Below, one piece after another: positions 26,981 through 40,237 of a stretch of 64,000 nt of DNA (position 1 is the first letter of the stretch; each line of letters opens with the position of its first letter). Location: contig NZ_CP096032.1 in the NCBI RefSeq assembly GCF_023115425.1, positions 1 to 64,000 on the forward strand. The letters run 5' to 3'. This stretch comes from Synechococcus sp. A10-1-5-1 (lineage in GTDB: Bacteria > Cyanobacteriota > Cyanobacteriia > PCC-6307 > Cyanobiaceae). The notes beneath the pieces were generated by a model, which was not told the origin of the DNA, did not search any database, and saw nothing but the letters and a program-made list of their open reading frames with translations. The position numbers were made by a program, and so were the translations under genes.

Positions 26981-27199
26981 TCATTGCAGAACGACGCTGG
27001 GAAGCATGGACACACTCACGCCTGCAGCGGTGGCGTCCTTGTAGAGGCTTTCGCTGCTCTGGCGGTTGAGAATCACTTTCCCTGAGCAAATCAGATCCCA
27101 GGTCTCATCAGCAAAGTGGGTCTGGAGCCAGAGCATCCCCATCACGCTGCGGTGCTTGAGGTTGTAGCTCTCTCCGACGGACGTCAAGGTGATGTCCAT
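26981..27199 (-). CDS. Small hypothetical protein
   Basis: A 72-residue polypeptide of no recognised family, with a compact globular composition (MDITLTSVGESYNLKHRSVMGMLWLQTHF). It converges on the CaCA gene with 11 bases between stops. The start at 27199 sits only eight bases from the U-tract end of the terminator hairpin of the upstream gene, so the mRNA leader must be very short or include that hairpin. Confidence is moderate because the protein is short. Confidence 0.55.
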   Translation of the reverse strand: MDITLTSVGESYNLKHRSVMGMLWLQTHFADETWDLICSGKVILNRQSSESLYKDATAAGVSVSMLPSVVLQ

Positions 27200-27206
27200 G
27201 GCCCAC

Positions 27207-27238
27207 AAAAAAACCTCCCCCCATTGGAGGGGGAGGTT
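27207..27238 (-). terminator. Rho-independent terminator of the DUF4278 gene
   Basis: Arms AACCTCCCCC (27212-27221) and GGGGGAGGTT (27229-27238) pair over ten bases with a seven-base loop. On the minus strand the stem is followed directly by a run of seven T residues (27207-27213 region). It lies 57 bases past the DUF4278 stop. Confidence 0.85.
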
Positions 27239-27295
27239 GTGGATGCTGTTGTATCAATGCGAACCAAAACCAGAAGGCTTGGTTTTCTGACGTGA

Positions 27296-27520
27296 TCAGC
27301 CTTGGTTCACCTGGGCAGCGGCCTCGGCTTGGCGGTGGTGGTAGTGGTGCCCGCGGTACTGCAGATCGACAGTGGTGTCGACTGAAGCCGCTTCGTGACG
27401 GAGGGGCGCATCGAAGTGTTGGCCGCGGTAGGCGTGCTCAACGCGAGCGCTGGTGGGCTGTTCGTGGGTGGCGTTGTCGTAAGTGACGCCGCGGTACTGG
27501 AGTTTGCTCATGGTGGTCAT
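27296..27520 (-). CDS. DUF4278 small protein with two LQYRG motifs
   Basis: A 74-residue polar protein of the cyanobacterial DUF4278 type. The motif LQYRGVTYD at the N terminus recurs as LQYRGHHYHH near the C terminus, with a related AYRGQHF between. His- and Arg-rich, no membrane segment. The start at 27520 follows a GAGG sequence at four bases; a second ATG at 27511 is possible. It has its own terminator downstream and is divergent from amt by about 360 bases. Function unknown. Confidence 0.7.
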   Translation of the reverse strand: MTTMSKLQYRGVTYDNATHEQPTSARVEHAYRGQHFDAPLRHEAASVDTTVDLQYRGHHYHHRQAEAAAQVNQG

Positions 27521-27877
27521 CGGGCCTCGAAGGGTTGGCTGGTTGTCCGCTTCGTGGGAAGGAGCGTTGCTTCGCCTCGCGGTGGGCTACTTCCGGTGGA
27601 GCCAGGCCCAAAGGGGGCTCACTCAACGTTTTGTCCTTCTGCAGCATTTCTAGCGGATGAAGAATGTTCAGAGTGAACAAAAGCCCCTTTTTTGTCTTTT
27701 TTGTAATAGTTACTGTGGTCCACTGAACGTTTTTTCTTCACTTTCCTTCTGCGGCCTGAGTGCAATTCCAGATGGACTTGCGAATTGGTAGCGAATGCAA
27801 CCTTGACGGTGGTCTGTGATGCGGAACATTGGCATCTAATGGCGGTAATCCGTCATCCACCCAGCGACTGCTTTTTG
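27521..27877. promoter_or_regulatory. Divergent regulatory region between DUF4278 gene and amt
   Basis: About 357 bases without a gene. The centre (27655-27760) is A+T-rich. It holds a perfect inverted repeat TGTTCA-GAG-TGAACA (27665-27679), a short palindrome GTAATAGTTAC (about 27703-27713), and two copies of an AACGTTTT...CCTTCTGC stretch near 27624 and 27725. A GTA-N8-AAC at 27788-27801 is only a poor match to the NtcA consensus and has no matching -10 box. Confidence 0.5.
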
Positions 27878-29338
<1,461 letters not shown>

Positions 29339-29359
29339 TGATCTGATCGTTTCTCCATC

Positions 29360-29383
29360 GGCCCGCTTCGGCGGGCCTTTTTT
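29360..29383 (+). terminator. Rho-independent terminator of amt
   Basis: GGCCCGC (29360-29366), TTCG tetraloop, GCGGGCC (29371-29377), then six T. It starts 22 bases after the amt stop codon. Confidence 0.93.
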
Positions 29384-29435
29384 ATTGGCCTCAGGGATCG
29401 CCTGTCAGCATGGGGCGCCCCAGGGGTTTCTGGAC

Positions 29436-29699
29436 TTGCCCTGCCCTCGTTGCGGTGCTCGCTTGATCAGCAAAACCCAGCAGCGTCCTGCCCGCTTGGT
29501 TTGCGTGGAGTGCCAGCAAGTGCTGCCCCAATCGGCCCAGGTGCCAATCGTCACCTTGGTGGTGCGTCACTTCTGGGGCGTGGTGATGCTGTTGGGCATG
29601 GTGGTGGTCCCGCTGCTGCTGATGACCCTCTCCCCCTGGATAGAGCGGGTTCCCCGCGCGCCCCGCTCTGCCTCAAGGGAGATGAGTGCCCTCAGATGA
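29436..29699 (+). CDS. Small zinc-ribbon membrane protein
   Basis: An 87-residue protein starting probably at the TTG at 29436, after an AGGGG at nine bases; the frame is open further upstream, so the start is uncertain. The N-terminal half has two CxxC pairs (CPRCGARL and CVECQQVL), typical of a zinc ribbon. One transmembrane helix follows (HFWGVVMLLGMVVVPLLLMTL) and then a short basic tail. Its stop overlaps that of the convergent Rrf2 gene by eight bases. Function unknown. Confidence 0.5.
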   Translation: MPCPRCGARLISKTQQRPARLVCVECQQVLPQSAQVPIVTLVVRHFWGVVMLLGMVVVPLLLMTLSPWIERVPRAPRSASREMSALR

Positions 29700-30120
29700 A
29701 GTACATCGCTTGAGCCTGCAGCAGAGCATCCCGTTGTGCCAGGAGGCTGGCCAGGGTTGTGGACTCCAGCAGGGCCAGTCGCTGTTGCTGCAGGTTGGCC
29801 TCAAGAGACTGCAAGACCTGTTGCTCAAGGCTGGGCTGGGCCGGTTGCTGTGGTTCTGACGCACCTTCCAGGCAGTCGAGCACCTCGCTTAGGCGGATTT
29901 CTGCGGCGGGCCTGGCCAGTTGATAGCCCCCCTTGGGCCCGCGGCTGCTGATGAGTAGGCCCCCTTTGCGCAAGGTGGTCATCATCTGCTCGAGGTAGCG
30001 CTCGGGAATGCCCTGACGGCTGGCGATGGCGGAGACCTGAAGGCGCCCCCCTTGGGCTTGGATTCCAGCGAGTTCGATGAGGGCCAGGAGCCCGTAGCTG
30101 GTTTTGGCGTTGAAGGGCAC
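29692..30120 (-). CDS. Rrf2-family transcriptional regulator
   Basis: A 142-residue winged-helix regulator. The Rrf2 fold is clear: SYGLLALIELAGIQAQ, a recognition helix region (VSAIASRQGIPERYLEQMMTTLRKGGLLISSRGPKGGYQLAR) and a C-terminal dimerisation helix. Only one Cys is present (EVLDCLEG), so it is unlikely to bind an iron-sulfur cluster as IscR does. Starts at GTG 30120. Divergent from the DASS permease with about 170 bases between them; it may control that gene (inference). Confidence 0.85.
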   Translation of the reverse strand: MPFNAKTSYGLLALIELAGIQAQGGRLQVSAIASRQGIPERYLEQMMTTLRKGGLLISSRGPKGGYQLARPAAEIRLSEVLDCLEGASEPQQPAQPSLEQQVLQSLEANLQQQRLALLESTTLASLLAQRDALLQAQAMYFI

Positions 30121-30291
30121 CGGGCGAGCCTTTGGCTGAAAAACACGGTAAAGCACTCGGGAATAGAGGGGGCCCAATGCTCTCTTTCTGAGGGGTTTCT
30201 CGTTCCTCTGTCGGCAATTATCCACAATTCCCGATGGGTCTAATGGGTTTTACGGCCTGTAGTCTGTGGTGCTTGCCCGAGCGCCACTGTC

Positions 30292-32097
30292 TTGGCTGAT
30301 CTTGTTGCTGCCGCTCTGCAGCCCGGAGCTCTGATCACGCTGCTGGTGCTGATCGGCTCGGTCGTGCTGTTCATCTCTGGTTGGCTTGCGCCGGACCTCA
30401 CGGGCTTGCTGGCCGCTGGCCTGCTCGTCAGCTTCCGCGTGATTGAGCCGCGGGAGGCTCTGGAGGGCTTTGGTAGCCCTGCCCTGATCACCCTGGCTGG
30501 TCTGTTTGCGATTTCAGCAGGACTGTTTCGCAGTGGTGCCCTCGATCGCCTGCGGGCCTTGATTGGCTCGGATGCCATTCGCAGCCCGAAGCGGATGATC
30601 GCTTTGATGGTGACGGTGGTTGGGCCCGTCTCAGCCGTGGTCCCCAACACGCCGATCGTGGCCAGCCTGCTGCCGGTGGTGGAGGGCTGGTGCAAGCGCC
30701 GCCGGATCTCCCCCTCAAAGGTGCTGTTGCCCTTGTCCTTCGCGACGGTGTTGGGGGGGACCATCACCCTGCTTGGCAGTTCGGTGAATCTGTTGGCCAG
30801 TGAGGTCAGTAGCCGTCTGGGCTATGGCAGCTTTGGGCTGTTCAGCTTTACCCCGATTGGTCTGGGGGTTTGGCTGCTGGGCGGTTCACTGATGGTGCTG
30901 CTCGCCGATCGTTTCCTTCCTGATCGAGGTCGCAATGACGACGACTTGATCGCTGATCTCTCCAGCAGTGGGTATCTAACTGAGGTGAAGATTCCCTTGG
31001 GCTCCGAGCTGATTGGTCAATCGCTCCATGCCTCACGCCTGCAACGGCGCTTCGACCTCGATGTGTTGGAGCTCCACCGCGGGAAGGATCGGTTGATGCC
31101 CCCCTTGGCCGATCGCACCTTGATGCTCGGGGATCGGCTGCTGCTGCGCTGCAACCGCGACGACCTGCTGCGGCTACAGCAAGACCACACTGTGGTTCTG
31201 GCCCCCACGCCGGAGCAACCGGTCAGCCTGCAGCAGGACAACAGCCAGCGGATGGTGGAGGTGCTGTTGCCCTCAGGTTCCACCCTCGCCGGGGACTGCC
31301 TGCGGGATTTGCGCTTCAGGCAGCGCTACAACGCCACGGTCTTGGCCTTGCGCCGCGGCAATGCCGTGCTGCGGGAACGCCTCGGCCGGGCCCCGTTGCG
31401 CGAGGGTGATGTCCTGTTGTTGCAGGGGCCTAAGGACGCCATCCGTGGCCTTCAGGCCAGCAACGATTTGGTGGTGCTGGAGCAGCTCGAAAAAGATTTG
31501 CCGACGGTCAGCCGCAAGCGCGTCGCCCTACTGATTGCAGCCTTAGTGCTGCTGTTGCCCAGTTTTGAGCTCATTCCCCTGGTGGCGTCGGTCTTGCTTG
31601 GCACGGTGGCGATGGTGGTGACGGGCTGCCTGCGGGCCGGTGAATTGCAGCGGGTGGTTCGCTTGGATGTTCTGGTGCTCTTGGGCTCCCTGGCCAGCTT
31701 CAGCGTTGCGCTGGAGAAAACAGGCTTGGCTTCGGCCCTAGCCCAGGGCTTGCTCCTCGGCTTGAGCAGCTGGCCGGTCTATGGGGCCATGGTTGCGGTC
31801 TTCCTCTTCACCGTGGCCCTGACGGAGGTGATGAGCAACGCCGCCACCGTTGCCATGTTGATTCCGATCGCAGGCCAGCTGGCCCAGGGGTTGGGCTTGC
31901 CGCCGATGGCGCTGATTTACATCGTGCTCTTCGGTGCGAGCCAGAGCTTTCTCAGTCCCATTGGCTACCAGACCAACCTGATGGTTTACGGCCCGGGTCG
32001 CTATCGCTTCTTGGATGTCTCCCGCTACGGCTTCCCGTTGACCGTTGCGATGGCCATGGCCGTTCCCTGGATGGTCTGCCGCTGGTTTGGCCTGTAG
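30292..32097 (+). CDS. DASS (SLC13-type) permease with two TrkA-C domains
   Basis: A 601-residue transporter of the divalent anion/sodium symporter family. The first and last thirds hold about 11 membrane segments. Two cytoplasmic TrkA-C (RCK-C) domains lie in the centre (about 225-310 and 320-395; IPLGSELIGQSLHASRL and LPSGSTLAGDCLRDLRF). Conserved ends include ALTEVMSNAATVAMLIPI and SFLSPIGYQTNLMVYGPG, the latter containing the QTN substrate motif. Starts at TTG 30292, the only start in the open frame. Likely moves sulfate or dicarboxylate; the substrate is not settled by sequence. Confidence 0.85.
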   Translation: MADLVAAALQPGALITLLVLIGSVVLFISGWLAPDLTGLLAAGLLVSFRVIEPREALEGFGSPALITLAGLFAISAGLFRSGALDRLRALIGSDAIRSPKRMIALMVTVVGPVSAVVPNTPIVASLLPVVEGWCKRRRISPSKVLLPLSFATVLGGTITLLGSSVNLLASEVSSRLGYGSFGLFSFTPIGLGVWLLGGSLMVLLADRFLPDRGRNDDDLIADLSSSGYLTEVKIPLGSELIGQSLHASRLQRRFDLDVLELHRGKDRLMPPLADRTLMLGDRLLLRCNRDDLLRLQQDHTVVLAPTPEQPVSLQQDNSQRMVEVLLPSGSTLAGDCLRDLRFRQRYNATVLALRRGNAVLRERLGRAPLREGDVLLLQGPKDAIRGLQASNDLVVLEQLEKDLPTVSRKRVALLIAALVLLLPSFELIPLVASVLLGTVAMVVTGCLRAGELQRVVRLDVLVLLGSLASFSVALEKTGLASALAQGLLLGLSSWPVYGAMVAVFLFTVALTEVMSNAATVAMLIPIAGQLAQGLGLPPMALIYIVLFGASQSFLSPIGYQTNLMVYGPGRYRFLDVSRYGFPLTVAMAMAVPWMVCRWFGL

Positions 32098-32111
32098 AAC
32101 TTGAGTCCCCA

Positions 32112-32591
32112 GTGACGGAATCCCCTTCGATGAGAGGGCCCAAGGGTTGGCTGCAGCGTCTCAGGCAGTGGCTGCTTTGGCTATGGCATCACGAGGCCAC
32201 CCGCGGCCAGAAGGCTCGGGGTTTGGCGGCCGGCGTGTTCATGGGCTGTTTTCCCATCTTTGGTCTGCAGACCCTGCTGGGGATCGCCTTGGCCAGCCTG
32301 GTGCGCGGCAACCACATCCTGGCCGCGGCAGGTACCTGGATCAGCAACCCGCTGACCTACATCCCCCTCTACTGGTTCAACTACGCCGTGGGCTGCAGGG
32401 TGCTGGGCCCTGGGCCCGCCTTGCCCTCCCTTGAGGCGCTTCAGCAGGGGGCAATTTGGGAGATGGGTGTCGCGATCAGTTCACGCTTATTGCTGGGCTC
32501 CACGTTGGTGGGGCTGGCCAGTGCTGCGCTGTTCGGCGGCCTCTATTGGTGCTTGCTCACGCGCAATAAGCGCGGCAGCGCCCACACCTAG
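32112..32591 (+). CDS. DUF2062 membrane protein
   Basis: A 159-residue protein of the DUF2062 family, with an N-terminal amphipathic region (WLQRLRQWLLWLWHHEATRGQKARGLA), the family core GVFMGCFPIFGLQTLLGIALASLVRGNHILAAAGTWISNPLTYIPLYW and a final hydrophobic helix. Starts at GTG 32112, 14 bases after the permease, so probably co-transcribed with it. Its stop shares CTAG with the convergent CNNM gene. Function unknown. Confidence 0.8.
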   Translation: MTESPSMRGPKGWLQRLRQWLLWLWHHEATRGQKARGLAAGVFMGCFPIFGLQTLLGIALASLVRGNHILAAAGTWISNPLTYIPLYWFNYAVGCRVLGPGPALPSLEALQQGAIWEMGVAISSRLLLGSTLVGLASAALFGGLYWCLLTRNKRGSAHT

Positions 32592-33592
32592 CTCTCGGAG
32601 GTTTCGCTGGGGACACGCTTCCAACCCGCCAGGACTCCAAGGATGTCGGCGGCGCTGACGAGGCCCACAAAGGCCCCGAATTCATCGACGACAACCCGCA
32701 CGGAACTGCGGTCGCCGCGGCGAAAGCTGGTGAGCAGTCGATCGGCGCGAATCATCTCCGGCACAAATTGCGGTGCATCGCAGAGCTGGCTGATCAGGCG
32801 ATAGCCCCCGCCGCTCAGCAGTTCAGCCATGGCCCTCTCGCGGCTTTGAACCCCCAGGACCTCATCCACCTCTTCCCCTAGGACCACCCACCAGGCGTCA
32901 TCGGGGGCTTCGAGGATCTCCTGGCGAACCGAGTCCAAGCTAGCGCCGCCCGAGAGTGAGGGGGTGGCGACCCGCGAGACCATCAGATCCCGCGCGGTCA
33001 GGTCATTGAGGGCGAAGACCTTGCCGATCATTGCCGCCTCATCGGCTTCGATTTGCCCCTGCTGGGAGCCCAGACGCGCCATCAGGTGGATCTCACGCTC
33101 GTTGGTCGTGAGTTCGTTTTCGGCAGTGATGGCGGGCATCAGCTTTTCCAGCACCAGCAGCAGGGGCAGGGTTAACCGCTCGAGCATCAAAAGGATGCGC
33201 GCCGAGATCAAGGAGATCGGCATGGCAAAGCTGTTGCCAATTGTCTTCGGCAGGATTTCAGCAAAGAGGATCACGGCCACCGTGAATCCCACGTTGAACA
33301 GCAGTAGGGACCAGCGCCCACCGATCTCTTCAAAGACCTGGTTGGCCTGACTGCCGAGCAGGATTGAGCCGGAGATGTTGAAGAGGTTGTTGATCACCAC
33401 CAGCAGCACCAGGGCGCGGCCGGGTCTGGCTTTGATTCGCTCCAGCGCTCGTGATCCCGGCACCCGTTGTTGCTGAAGGGTGTGGACCTGAATCGGATTC
33501 ACCGTCAGCATGGCGGCCTCCGTACTGGAGGCCAACGCCGAGCCCACCAGGATCAGCACTGCCATCACCAGCAGCACAACGATCGGATTCAT
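32588..33592 (-). CDS. CNNM/DUF21 transporter with CBS pair
   Basis: A 334-residue protein: a DUF21 (CNNM) transmembrane domain in residues 1-190 (VLILVGSALASSTEAAMLTVNPIQ, then three further membrane helices) and a tandem CBS domain in 195-330. Family members move magnesium or cobalt ions or regulate such transport. The CorC-like C-terminal domain of larger homologues is missing. Divergent from ktrB with 50 bases between starts. Confidence 0.85.
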   Translation of the reverse strand: MNPIVVLLVMAVLILVGSALASSTEAAMLTVNPIQVHTLQQQRVPGSRALERIKARPGRALVLLVVINNLFNISGSILLGSQANQVFEEIGGRWSLLLFNVGFTVAVILFAEILPKTIGNSFAMPISLISARILLMLERLTLPLLLVLEKLMPAITAENELTTNEREIHLMARLGSQQGQIEADEAAMIGKVFALNDLTARDLMVSRVATPSLSGGASLDSVRQEILEAPDDAWWVVLGEEVDEVLGVQSRERAMAELLSGGGYRLISQLCDAPQFVPEMIRADRLLTSFRRGDRSSVRVVVDEFGAFVGLVSAADILGVLAGWKRVPSETSES

Positions 33593-33642
33593 CGACTGGT
33601 GGAGGCTGCGAGATCGACCGGACCTTACCTACGGTTTGCGGG

Positions 33643-35046
33643 ATGAACCCGTCTTCGAGCAATCCAGTTAGGGCGCTGCAGCGTTGGCGTCAACAACTCA
33701 CGGTGCCGCAATTCACCGTGGTGACGGGCCTCTTGGTCATTGTTCTGGCGACGCTGCTCCTCTCCACGCCGCTCTGCTCGAGCGCCAACGTTGGCCTTTG
33801 GCAGGCCCTGTTCACCGCCACATCGGCGATCACGGTGACCGGTCTCTCGGTGATCGACGTCGGTCAGGACTTGACCTTCGCTGGTCAAGTTGTACTGGCC
33901 GGCCTGATCATCACCGGTGGTCTTGGCTTGATGGCGATCACGACGTTCCTGCAGGGCTTTGTGCAGGGAAGGTCGGGTTTAAGGCACCGCCTGGATAAGG
34001 GGCGCGCCCTTGATGAATTTGGCGTTGGCGGAATCGGTCCCACCTTTCACAGCATCCTGCTGGTGGCCCTCTGTGTGATGGGCTTGGGCACGGTGGTGCT
34101 TTACAGCTTTGGTTTCACCGACATCGAAGATCCCGGCAGGAGGCTCTGGGCGTCGATGTTTCATGCGATCAGCGCCTACAACAACGCCGGTTTTGGCCTC
34201 TGGTCCAACAGCCTCGAGAACTACCGCGATAACCCGGTGGTGACTGGCGTCATCGCCTTCATGATCGTCATTGGCGGCATTGGTTGGCGGGTGGCCAACG
34301 ACATCTGGAACAACCGCTTTCGGCTAGGGCGCCTGCGTCGTCTGAGCCTGCACACCCGCCTGGTGATTCGCAGTACGGCCCTGTTGATCGCGATCGGTGC
34401 GGTTGGTCTGTTGATTACTGAGCACTTCGGCTACGGCGCATCGGCGATGGAGCCCTACAGCGTCCTTCAGCGACTGCAGATCGTCCTCTTCCAGTCGATC
34501 ACCACCCGCACCGCAGGCTTCAACACCATTCCCCTCTCGGCCCATCAGATCACCGATGCCGGGTTGCTGTTGATCATCGTGTTGATGTTCATCGGTGCCA
34601 GCCCTGGCGGCACCGGCGGCGGGGTGAAAACCACGACATTTGCGATCTTGATGGGGGCGACCCGCTCGACCCTGCAGGGGCGAAGCCATGTCTTGCTCCA
34701 CCGCCGGCAGATCCCCGATGCCACCGTGCTGCGGGCCGTTGGGGTCACGTTGGCCTCGGCATTGTTCGTGGTGTTGATGGCTTTGACCTTGGGGTTGGGA
34801 AATTCCCTTGGGCAACAGCAGGTGCAGTCCTTCAGCTTCCTGGAGAAGCTGTTCACCTGCGTCTCAGCCTTCGGCACCGTTGGCCTTGATCTGGGGGTGA
34901 CGGCCCATCTGAACCGCTGGGGCCAGTTGGTCTTGATGGTGGGAATGTTTGTGGGTCGGGTTGGAATCCTGTTGCTGCTCTCGGCGCTCTATGGCCCACG
35001 GCCCCAGAGCCGTGTTGGCTATCCCAAAGAGGATTTGTATGTCTAG
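33643..35046 (+). CDS. ktrB: Potassium uptake membrane subunit KtrB
   Basis: A 467-residue K+ channel-like subunit of the TrkH/KtrB family, with four pseudo-repeated pore units. Selectivity-filter stretches: VTGLSVIDV, YNNAGFGL, TRTAGFNT and FGTVGLDLG. Start ATG 33643. Followed after 48 bases by ktrA, with which it forms the sodium-dependent Ktr system. The third pore unit carries the flexible gate (GASPGGTGGG). Confidence 0.92.
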   Translation: MNPSSSNPVRALQRWRQQLTVPQFTVVTGLLVIVLATLLLSTPLCSSANVGLWQALFTATSAITVTGLSVIDVGQDLTFAGQVVLAGLIITGGLGLMAITTFLQGFVQGRSGLRHRLDKGRALDEFGVGGIGPTFHSILLVALCVMGLGTVVLYSFGFTDIEDPGRRLWASMFHAISAYNNAGFGLWSNSLENYRDNPVVTGVIAFMIVIGGIGWRVANDIWNNRFRLGRLRRLSLHTRLVIRSTALLIAIGAVGLLITEHFGYGASAMEPYSVLQRLQIVLFQSITTRTAGFNTIPLSAHQITDAGLLLIIVLMFIGASPGGTGGGVKTTTFAILMGATRSTLQGRSHVLLHRRQIPDATVLRAVGVTLASALFVVLMALTLGLGNSLGQQQVQSFSFLEKLFTCVSAFGTVGLDLGVTAHLNRWGQLVLMVGMFVGRVGILLLLSALYGPRPQSRVGYPKEDLYV

Positions 35047-35094
35047 TGGGTTCACCACTTAGAACAGGGTCGTCGAGCACCGGGCTGTGAATCA

Positions 35095-37192
<2,098 letters not shown>

Positions 37193-37202
37193 TTCGCCCC
37201 CG

Positions 37203-38813
37203 ATGGAACTCACGCTCTGGACCTATGAAGGCCCCCCGCACGTTGGGGCCATGCGTATCGCCGCCTCCATGGAGGGGGTGCATTACGTCCTCCATGCCCC
37301 GCAGGGCGACACCTATGCCGATCTGCTGTTCACGATGATTGAGCGGCGGGATCGGCGCCCGCCCGTCACCTACACCACTTTCCAGGCCCGGGACCTTGGC
37401 GGTGATACCGCTGAATTGGTGAAGCGCTCCATCACCGATGCGGTTGAGCGCTTCCAGCCCGAGGCATTGCTGGTGGGTGAGAGCTGCACGGCTGAGTTGA
37501 TCCAGGACCAGCCCGGGGCTCTGGCGGCCGGCATGGACCTGGGCGGAATTCCGATGGTCAATCTGGATCTGCCGGCCTATTCGAAAAAGGAGAACTGGGG
37601 GGCGGCCGAGACCTTCTATCAGTTGGTTCGCAGCTTGCTGAAGTCGCAGTTGCCCGAGCCAGGTGCACCCAAGTTGGATCCCACCCGGTGGCGCTCGGAG
37701 AACCGGCGTCCGCGGGTCAACCTGCTGGGTCCTTCCCTTTTGGGTTTCCGCTGCCGCGATGACGTGCGGGAGCTGACGCAGCTGCTCGCGAGCTATGGCA
37801 TTGATGTCGCGGTCGTTGCTCCCCTGGGTGCGCGGCCGGCTGACCTGCTGCGCATTCCCACGGCCGACGCCAACCTCAATCTCTATCCCGAGGTCTCGGG
37901 TTCGGTCTGCAGTTGGCTTGAGCGTCAGTTCGGCCTGCCGGCGGTGAAAACCGTTCCGATCGGCATCGGTGCCACGGTGGAGTTCCTGCGGGAGTTGCAT
38001 GGCGTGCTCGGCCTGGAGTTGCCTGTGGATCTGCAGCCCGGCGCCGATGGCCTGTGTCAGGCGGAGCGACGCTCACGGCTGCCTTGGTATTCCCGCTCCG
38101 TCGACTCCACTTATCTGACGGGTAAGCGCGTGTTCGTCTTTGCCGATGGCACCCACGCCCTCGCGGCGGCTCGGATTGCCAGTCGCGAACTCGGCTTTCA
38201 AGTGGTGGGCCTTGGCACCTACAGCCGGGAGATGGCTCGAGAGGTCAGAGCCCTGGCGGCTGAATTGGGGCTGGAGGCTCTGATCAGCGATGACTACCTG
38301 GCGGTTGAAGCGGCCATGGCGGAGGCCGCACCGGAGTTGGTGCTGGGTACCCAGATGGAGCGCCACAGCGCCAAGCGTCTAGGCATTCCCTGCGCTGTGA
38401 TCAGTGCCCCACTGCACGTGCAGGACGTTCCGGCCCGCTATGCCCCGCAGATGGGTTGGGAGGGGGCCAACGTCATCTTCGACAGTTGGGTCCACCCCCT
38501 GATGATGGGGCTAGAGGAACACCTGATCGGCATGTTCCGCCACGACTTTGAGTTCGTCGACGGCCACCGCAGTCACCTGGGGGATGGTGCTCCCGCTGCC
38601 TCATCGTCGGTTGAGGAGCCCGCTCCGGCGGCGGTTGCCGTTGCTGGTGGCATCCTGAGCTGGAGTGCCGATGGCGAAGCGGAACTGGCCAAGATTCCCT
38701 TCTTTGTCCGCGGCAAGGTCCGTAAAAACACCGAGGCCTACGCCCGCGAACAGGGGCTCGCTGTGATCGACAGCGAAGCCCTCTACGAAGCCAAGGCCCA
38801 CTTCAGCCGCTAA
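37203..38813 (+). CDS. chlB: Light-independent protochlorophyllide reductase subunit B
   Basis: A 536-residue subunit; with ChlN it forms the catalytic heterotetramer. Start [18 protein letters not shown] is the family start. The conserved Cys in [10 protein letters not shown] and the C-terminal domain with EAYAREQGL are present; the Asp in [16 protein letters not shown] region follows. The last 60 residues form the PCP-red-like C-terminal domain ([26 protein letters not shown]). A strong terminator follows 18 bases past the stop. Confidence 0.95.
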   Translation: MELTLWTYEGPPHVGAMRIAASMEGVHYVLHAPQGDTYADLLFTMIERRDRRPPVTYTTFQARDLGGDTAELVKRSITDAVERFQPEALLVGESCTAELIQDQPGALAAGMDLGGIPMVNLDLPAYSKKENWGAAETFYQLVRSLLKSQLPEPGAPKLDPTRWRSENRRPRVNLLGPSLLGFRCRDDVRELTQLLASYGIDVAVVAPLGARPADLLRIPTADANLNLYPEVSGSVCSWLERQFGLPAVKTVPIGIGATVEFLRELHGVLGLELPVDLQPGADGLCQAERRSRLPWYSRSVDSTYLTGKRVFVFADGTHALAAARIASRELGFQVVGLGTYSREMAREVRALAAELGLEALISDDYLAVEAAMAEAAPELVLGTQMERHSAKRLGIPCAVISAPLHVQDVPARYAPQMGWEGANVIFDSWVHPLMMGLEEHLIGMFRHDFEFVDGHRSHLGDGAPAASSSVEEPAPAAVAVAGGILSWSADGEAELAKIPFFVRGKVRKNTEAYAREQGLAVIDSEALYEAKAHFSR

Positions 38814-38831
38814 ATCACACGGCGTCGATCC

Positions 38832-38876
38832 CATCCCCCGTGACCGGAGGTTCTCTGGTCACGGGGGATGTTTTTT
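38832..38876 (+). terminator. Strong rho-independent terminator after chlB
   Basis: A 14-base-pair perfect stem (CATCCCCCGTGACC at 38832-38845 with its complement at 38857-38870), an 11-base loop and six T (38871-38876). Confidence 0.95.
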
Positions 38877-38955
38877 GAGCTGTATCAGCCCAACGCTCCA
38901 TTGGCAATGAATTGAGTATTGCTACCTAGTTCATTGTGTTCGAACCCTGATTTGT

Positions 38956-39066
38956 GTGATTCAACTGTTTCGCTTTGCATGGCTGTGTCTCACGGCAGCC
39001 CTGGCAGGCCTTGGATGGTGGCAGGACTTCAAACCACAGGTTTTGTTCGCTGTGGTTTTCCCTTGA
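38956..39066 (+). CDS. Candidate small membrane peptide ahead of chlL
   Basis: A 36-residue frame (GTG start) that reads VIQLFRFAWLCLTAALAGLG, then WWQDFKPQVLFAVVFP, with one hydrophobic helix. Its TGA ends three bases before the chlL ATG, which would allow translational coupling. The composition is that of a small thylakoid-type peptide, but I do not recognise it and see no ribosome-binding site. Could be chance. Confidence 0.35.
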   Translation: MIQLFRFAWLCLTAALAGLGWWQDFKPQVLFAVVFP

Positions 39067-39954
<888 letters not shown>

Positions 39955-39967
39955 CGCTGGTACCGGC

Positions 39968-40237
39968 CTAGAGCCGCACCTTGGTCACCTCGGCCTTGAT
40001 GCTTCCGCCGCGGGTACCCACATCGATGGGGGCCCGCGTGAAAATCTCCACGCGGATGCCGCCTCGGGCAATGCTCCAGAGCCCTTGCGCCAGAAGCGCA
40101 GCGCAGATCACTGTGGCCATGGGCCAAAGCAAGGGCTGAATCCGTTCTGGGCCCTGGCCGCTGAGCAGCAGTGCCGTGGCGACTCCACCGCCGAACCCGA
40201 GCAGCATCAGCAGGCAGGACTGGGCAGTTCTGTTCAA
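39968..40237 (-). CDS. Small membrane protein of unknown function
   Basis: An 89-residue protein with two transmembrane helices (SCLLMLLGFGGGVATALLLS and LLWPMATVICAALLAQGLWSI) and a soluble beta-rich tail (GIRVEIFTRAPIDVGTRGG). It overlaps the upstream gene in ATGA, so translation is probably coupled. I do not recognise it. Last of three adjacent minus-strand unknown genes. Confidence 0.6.
   Translation of the reverse strand: MNRTAQSCLLMLLGFGGGVATALLLSGQGPERIQPLLWPMATVICAALLAQGLWSIARGGIRVEIFTRAPIDVGTRGGSIKAEVTKVRL

Noticed and set aside
27703-27713. GTAATAGTTAC as an NtcA-like palindrome
   Set aside because: The half-sites are five, not eight, bases apart, which does not fit NtcA; kept only as a component of the regulatory region.
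27788-27801. GTA-N8-AAC as an NtcA site for amt
   Set aside because: The second half-site should be TAC, and no TAN3T box lies at the expected distance downstream.
30218-30226. A perfect DnaA box TTATCCACA between the Rrf2 and DASS genes
   Set aside because: One copy only. A 9-base word is expected about once per 130 kb on either strand, so one hit in 64 kb is near chance.
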